Assembly: GCF_963675165.1 (NCBI RefSeq)
Contig: NC_087383.1
Span: 7,166,639-7,230,638, forward strand
Source of the DNA: Halichondria panicea
Taxonomy: Eukaryota > Porifera > Demospongiae > Suberitida > Halichondriidae
Length of the DNA: 64,000 nucleotides
Direction of reading: 5' to 3'
Below the pieces are notes generated by a model that saw only the letters and a program-made list of their open reading frames with translations, was not told the origin of the DNA and made no database searches. Below are positions 58,600 through 64,000 of this stretch, in pieces. Each line of letters starts with the position of its first letter. The stretch's first letter is position 1. The translations under genes and the position numbers were made by a program.

Positions 58600-59700
58600 A
58601 TACGAAGCGTACCTCGAGGCGGCTTATTAAAGATACCACGTGAACTTTTGAAAATCACTACTAGAGTGGCCGTCATAATTACGACGGCTTCAATGGGAAA
58701 AGGGTTGGCTACAGGCCATTTAAGACGATCAGTATGCACCATTAACTGTGCTGAACACCCCTTTCTTGTGAAACAATCAAAGCACATTGCAATTTATTTA
58801 CCTATTCTATAACACTAATACTTTTGAGCGAAAGCAAAAACATGGCGAGAGGCATTAGCAAGCGCACGCTTGCAACACTCGTTGTAACTGTATACATGTG
58901 TGTAATAGTCTGCTAGTACTGCATGCCTCAAGACCACTAATTACTACGTAGCCACCAGCGAACAAAAATTCATCCAATGTGGGGCTCAAACTCTGATTTA
59001 GAGTCTGATGCTCTACCGACTGAACTTGACTTAGTAGCAGATCCAAGAAAAAGAAAAGGGGGATTTCAAATTAACAAGCACGCAGTACGAACATTTTTGG
59101 GAGTTACGCCCACTTCCGGTCACACGTTGTGTAAGACTATAGGGAAATCCCATGCATTCTTAGCCAGGGTAAGTCCCATAATAGACCGGCCTGCGTAGAG
59201 CTATAGCTAGCTGCTATGAACAGTCAACTAACTAACTAACATAGGCGAACTCATTTGATACATCAAAACAACAGGTACAATTAATACAAAAGATAGGTAG
59301 TATAGTTGCATGCAATAAAGCCAGCTAGCATTATAATTATAGTGCAGAGCTATATAAAATTATCTACTTTAAGTAGAGAGCAACACTCCATGGACGAGTT
59401 TTGCTAATCACTCTTCTGAAAGGCTGCGATGGATTTCCAAGTAAATAAACCTATAATTATAGCTATAACTGCAAATCTGCAAATTGCAATCCAAAAAAAC
59501 ACTACTATAGAAGCCTATATAATTATTATAGAAACTCTTGTTTGCACTTCATTGATCCTTGAGCAGCTGTAGCAGTCTATATATACAAACACAGACTATA
59601 CCATAATTATACCTGTCAGAGCACAGTGGTGTTTCTAGGAAATGCAGCTAGTAAGGAGGGTGCTGAGAGCGAGCGCAAACAAAGTGTTTGATTGCTACTA
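58600..59700 (-). repeat. R2 right end fused to dispersed repeat R1, copy d
   Basis: 58600-58700 matches the right end of R2 copy iii (GTACCTCGAGGCGGCTTA, GTGGCCGTCAT...GACGGCTTCAATG). The R1 order follows to about 59700. Its tRNA-like block (58974-59027) is damaged in the anticodon arm. Several ATAATTAT insertions distinguish it from copies a-c. Confidence 0.65.
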
Positions 59701-59908
59701 TAATAATTACATGCATGTATAGAGGCTAGATACACTTGAATAACTCTTTGATCATCAGAACGTTCATCCTCTTTATATAATTAATAATTATTATAGCTAC
59801 CACCACATGGGTTTCCGTATATACACTCATGTTTTAATTGTTATACACTAACAAGTTACTATAATAACGATGCAAAACAGTGACCAGTGCAGGCCCTATA
59901 CCAGTACG

Positions 59909-60155
59909 TCCACTCCCTATTCCGTTTACCGGCCAGTGCTGGCTGTCCCAAACAAGGTTCAATGTAATTTTATACGTATATTACGGCCGGATATGACGTT
60001 TTGGGTGTGGTTTAGCAAATAAAATTGGATTACACTTAAATAGAGAACAGAATGATTCATTATCCTACATTATCCTCGAGACAAGAACCGCAAAAGTAGT
60101 AATCCAATTTTATTTGCTAAACCACACCTAAAACGTCATATCCGCCGTAATATAC
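59909..60155. repeat. Foldback fragment of the pogo-like MITE family
   Basis: Arms ATTACGGCCGGATATGACG...AAATTGGATTAC (about 59979-60034) and the inverse (about 60099-60153). Matches the interior of 2830-3267 and 24422-24876 but lacks one terminal CAGTAGACTCTCG. Confidence 0.6.
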
Positions 60156-60156
60156 G

Positions 60157-62230
60157 CATGTAGATCTACCTCGAATATAGGTCGCGTGTGGAGCTCATGC
60201 AAGTTCAAGGTATTCCGCAAAAATTAAATGCGCGAAAACTATTCTAACGGTCATTTTGCGAAATTTCATTAATATACCCTCATAAACTATACCCACTATA
60301 TACGGTACGAAGAGCAAGCCATAAGTATTGTTTAGTGTTAAGTGCCATCAACACGCAGGAACATTTCACCTATATATAAGGTGTCACACAAAGAGAAACT
60401 ACATTTGCCCACAAGCATGCTACTGATTGTACAGAGCATGACCAAGGGCGTATACAGAGAAGAGGGCATGCAACTCACTATGTACCCTACGTACTCATCC
60501 GACTTCGTATCAGAGACCGGATATGCTAAAAATAGAATCCAGTATACGGACGTGAACAAGTGGGCGGTGTTGTTTATGGAGTTATAATTATGGGCGTGTA
60601 CATCAGAGCTGCCTTTGCTAGCTAGCTAGCTAGCTAACAGTGCAGTATTATTTTAGAGAAGTGTCATGACCAGTCCTAGTCCAGCCAAGTCCAAGACAAC
60701 CCCTTCGAGTGGGAAGTTAAGTGCTGGGCGCATTGTTAAGAAGTACCAGAGACTCAGGAAGACAGGTTTATTGTACCTAGGTTTCATCTTCTTGGAGTTG
60801 CAACTGTTGGATGGTTTGCCTTTGCCTTTGACACTGCTAGTACGAGCCATACTGCTGAGAACTAGTTTTACTATGCTGCAATCGAGCTAGCTTATACAGA
60901 TATAATGATTTACCTTGTGCGGTCAAAGGTTACGCGTGGGCGTTTTTGTGGGCAGTTCTAAAAATAGCTCAATACGAAGTCGGATGATTCTGAGAATAGG
61001 GCGAGTTGCATGCCCTCTTCTCTGTATACGCCCTTGGCATGACCACAAAGCTAATAATTATACATAAGAGCAAGCCACAAGTATTGTTACATGCAGAGGT
61101 ATAAATTAACAGTCGGTCGCAATTAGCTGACTATTAACTATACTGGCTCAGTGATAGTATCCTAGCATGCAAAGACTGAAAGCCAAAGGTCATAATTATA
61201 GTTATGATGAACATGTGACAGTGCCAATGAAAAGGGACCTTAACGCGGGCAGTTTCGAATCAGTTTTTATTGTTGAATCGGATAGAGCGTCCTTTAAGCT
61301 TCAAAATGATATCAAGATCGACCTCCTAGCTACTTTCTTTCCGGAGATATGTTCGAGGGAACGCTACGAAGGTATTGCAACCTTGAGTAAATGACGCTCA
61401 AACTTCATGAATAATTGAAGTTCAATTATTGCCTTCCGGGCACTTCCGTATACTCATAAAGCTTCGTAAAAGATGTTCTGGAGAAGACAAGTTAGTTAGA
61501 TGAAGGCTAGGCGTTCTAGGACTCTCTAGCTAGCTAGTATAGCTATGTAACTGGATTGCTTGCGAAATTTGACTCAAAATACTCATCCCAAACCTTCGTC
61601 TGGGATGGCCATTTATACCCACTATACGGCACTATAATTATATACGGTACGAAGAGCAAGCCACAAGTATTGTTTATAGTTGTTAAGTGCCATCAACACG
61701 ATTAAACGTATTCTGACTTGTTCAGTTTACTATAATTATATACACCCTAGAGCACTGAAGTGCTAACCCTCGGCTGTTGACAGGAGAATGGAGTGCATAT
61801 AGTAACCACACAATCAATAGTGTTTGAATTAACAGTAACAGACTCAGTAGATCAATTATTATAGCAAACATATAGAGACTGGTAAAGGATCACTTTAGCT
61901 GCATGTATATCTACCTCGAATAAAGGTCGCGTGTGGAGCTCGTGCAAGTTCAAGTTATTCCACGAAACTTAAATGAGCGAAAACTATTATAACGGTCATT
62001 TCGCGAAATTTCATATACCCTCAAACTATACCCACTATAATTATATAAGCCATGCACACAACACACCATGACAGTGCATAAGCTATACGGTACGGTATGA
62101 AGAGCAACCCACAAGTATTGTTACAGAGGTATAAATAACAGTCGGTCCATCGGTCAATTTCTAAGCAATTATCTGACCATTAACTACTTGCTCGGTCATA
62201 GTGTCCTAGCATGCAAAGGTTAAAGGCCAA
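60157..62230. repeat. Local duplication with GAAGAGCAAGCC blocks
   Basis: A block starting ATCTACCTCGAATA-AGGTCGCGTGTGGAGCTC recurs at 60165 and 61909. GGTACGAAGAGCAAGCCA-AAGTATTG recurs at 60303, 61649 and (variant) 62095. A 60433-60515 segment (CATGACCAAGGGCGTATACA, AGAGAAGAGGGCATGCAACTC) returns inverted at about 60990-61041. ORFs at 60342-60587 and 60653-60890 lie in these blocks without recognisable domains. Confidence 0.5.
61200..61430 (+). pseudogene. Unknown repeated coding-like segment, copy 2
   Basis: Reads KRDLNAGSFESVFIVESD, then KLQNDIKIDLLATFFPEICS and RERYE before the frame ends at 61394. See 16872-17095. Function not recognised. Confidence 0.4.
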
Positions 62231-62389
62231 AAGTAATTAGGGTTAGGGTAAAATGTAACATGGAAGGGACAGTATGACTTGTGTAACCTTGACAACGTAT
62301 CTAGGTACCCTAACCCTCCATTATCAACTTCCCCAGATCATGAACTGTACTTCATTCACATGAATATTGTATTGCATGTACTAACTTAC

Positions 62390-62494
62390 TATTGATATCA
62401 ACATTGCACTCTGTGATGAGGTACTTGATAGTGTTCAGCTGCCCCTCTCTGACTGCCTCTCTCAGTGGAGTTAGTCCAACATTGTTAACAGCTC
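62390..62494 (-). CDS. Ankyrin exon, probable 5' part of gene B
   Basis: A 105-nt phase-1 exon: VGLTPLREAVREGQLNT, then IKYLITECNVDIN. CTATAG acceptor and GTAAGT donor. It is a diverged relative of 46817-46921. The preceding exon (63625-63917) ends in phase 1 with G, giving an in-frame Gly-Ala join. That it belongs to gene B is inferred from strand and phase only. Confidence 0.75.
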
Positions 62495-62787
62495 CTATAG
62501 TGGTGAGTTAGGGAGCATTGACACGTACATATAGTTCACTAGGTCAGAGTCTATTGTTCTCAAATTCAACTATTCAATAGCTGCGTATGCACTAGACATA
62601 TTTAAACTTGGTACATGCATGCATGGGGATAATTCCAGGGATGAAACATGTCCCTATCCCCAGATTAGAATGAACATTACCACAATAGTATAGAGTCATA
62701 TGGCTGCGTAGCAACCACAAGAACGTTGTCAGTTAAAAACCACGTAGAGGTCAGGGTACAACAACCGATTGTTCTCAAATCACAAAT

Positions 62788-62790
<3 letters not shown>

Positions 62791-62825
<35 letters not shown>

Positions 62826-62888
62826 TGTGTGTGTGCATGTGTGTGTGTGCATGTGGGTGTGCGTGTGTGTGTGTGGGTGTGTGCGTGT

Positions 62889-62928
<40 letters not shown>

Positions 62929-62962
62929 ATGCGTGCGGATGTGTGTGTGTGTGCGTGCGTGC

Positions 62963-63003
<41 letters not shown>

Positions 63004-63019
63004 CGTGCGTGTGTGTGTA
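62791..63019. repeat. GT dinucleotide tract (microsatellite)
   Basis: About 230 nt of (GT)n with GTGC, GTAT and GCGA interruptions, in the intron between two ankyrin exons. ORFs across it are artefacts. Confidence 0.97.
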
Positions 63020-63624
63020 TCACTAACAATGGCAGTCAGACCCACTAGACTATAGTACATATCAGTGAGGTCACTATACTGTCATGCAGCAACTAAAAAA
63101 TACACGATGTGAACATGTATTTGTGTTTAGGGACTCAAGAGTTAGCATGCATGAGACCATGCAGGATGATCTCTCTTACAGTGATGAGTAGACATTATTG
63201 TAAAGAATGGCATATTCTTATGGTGAAGTGTGTACTCGTAGTTACAACAGTGGATATGCCTTTGTACACAAATAGCTTGCTGCCTCTTATGTGAACACAT
63301 TCTATGGTTACCCAGAAGATCTCCAATGATCCAACCCAGTCCTGTATCTTATACTAAGGTCATCTAGGAATCAAACTATTATTCTCCCACATAAAAGCAG
63401 CAAACCAACTTATAGAATAGCAATCATAATTATTCATGACAAATTTCTATTTTCAGTATTGATATAACGTTGTAAGTAATTATTTTGTCGAGATTCACAA
63501 AAACATGTGTGTCTAGAATTAGGATCAATATGGAAAACACTAATCCTCTACGTACGTTTTAGTTCAGCTATGAATTGGAGATAATACGGCCTTAAAGTGT
63601 TACATGACACACACACTGACTTAC
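63020..63624. other. Intron or intergenic DNA of the ankyrin gene
   Basis: No repeat family or coding exon recognised between the GT tract and the ankyrin exon. Confidence 0.4.
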
Positions 63625-63917
63625 CTAGGTCACACTGTCCAGTTGCCATCAGTAACTGGACACACTTCAGGTATCCACAGAGGCAGGCATAGTGCAGGGG
63701 AGTGTTCTTATCAGTATTCTGTACATTGACATCGATGCCATCTTGCTGTGTGAGTATCTTCACTACATCAGGGTGGTTGTAGAAGCATGCTACATGGAGA
63801 GCGGTCCATCCAAAACTGTTCCTCCAGTTGACAGGAGCTCCTCTAGCCAGCAGCCTCTCCACCTTGTCCACACGACCACTACGGGAAGCCATAAAGAGTT
63901 GCTGACCCAGATCATGA
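63625..63917 (-). CDS. Exon with three ankyrin repeats, N-terminal part of an ankyrin gene
   Basis: A 293-nt exon on the minus strand starting HDLGQQLFMASRSGRVDKV and containing near-consensus repeats: GWTALHVACFYNHPDVVKIL, then NTPLHYACLCGYLKCVQLL. The acceptor CACTGTAG is at 63918-63919 and the GTAAGT donor is just below 63625. It enters one base short of a full codon, so at least one more exon lies beyond the window edge. It is the best-conserved ankyrin coding segment here and the likely start of the ankyrin domain of gene B. Confidence 0.85.
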
Positions 63918-64000
63918 CTACAGTGTATTGTGGGAGGAGGTAAACAATGAAGGGCAGAAATTATCATTATTATGTACCTACAAATGACAATGAATAATCT

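Noticed and set aside
60653-60890. Overlapping ORFs on both strands with basic and hydrophobic stretches
   Set aside because: No recognisable domain, no splice signals tying them to other exons, and they lie in a locally duplicated repeat region.
62677-63060. Long ORFs rich in Thr/His or Cys/Val
   Set aside because: They only translate the GT/CA microsatellite.

Overview
This window looks like a stretch of animal nuclear genome, most probably from a demosponge such as Amphimedon or a relative; the species is inference. The evidence is AT-rich DNA, short phase-1 introns with GT-AG borders, multi-exon ankyrin genes, no bacterial-style gene packing, and most bases lying in many families of small DNA transposons. 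Everything gene-like that is well supported lies on the minus strand.

Genes. Two paralogous ROCO-family genes dominate. Each has single-repeat ankyrin exons, one large ankyrin-Roc-COR exon (gene A 26232-28438; gene B 39826-42036), short linker exons and a 3' death-domain exon (A 25301-25642; B 38721-39079). The large exons are near-identical, but the death domains are strongly diverged. Gene B carries a 4-nt AATT insertion at 40901-40904 that breaks its frame. Further ankyrin exons lie at 63625-63917 and 62390-62494 (probable 5' part of gene B), 46817-47526 (B), 32634-33334 (A), and as orphans at 15558-15662 and 8118-8421. If intact, such proteins would be cytoplasmic GTPase/scaffold proteins of the ankyrin-Roc-COR-death type, as in DAPK1-like and immune-type ROCO proteins.

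Layout. 1-7 kb: stacked repeats (a CACTA-like MITE, a tRNA-Lys-derived SINE, a TA-flanked MITE, and two piggyBac-like TTAA elements back to back). 7-10 kb: a third, decayed copy of the gene A/B intron-exon module. 10-17 kb: repeats, a 1.24-kb foldback element, a RecQ helicase pseudogene between inverted repeats, and an orphan ankyrin exon. 17-25 kb: no recognisable gene. 25-48 kb: genes A and B in tandem within a roughly 13-kb duplication. 48-54 kb: a nested stack of elements, including a 3.03-kb transposon carrying a CXC-domain gene. 54-58.5 kb: hairpins, tandem repeats, a piggyBac-like N-terminus relic, a reverse transcriptase relic and a three-unit exon-like tandem repeat. 58.5-64 kb: more repeats, a 0.24-kb GT tract, and the 5' ankyrin exons.

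The most unusual signals are (1) repeated, precise AATT insertions at ATAT that create the palindrome ATAATTAT, which is strongly over-represented; (2) the CXC-protein transposon with a 4-bp target duplication and an empty site elsewhere in the window; (3) ROCO paralogues with near-identical bodies and diverged death domains; and (4) a MITE family with CAGTGGCG-type ends and 5-bp target duplications, dated by several empty sites. All comparisons were made by eye; percent identities and counts are approximate.
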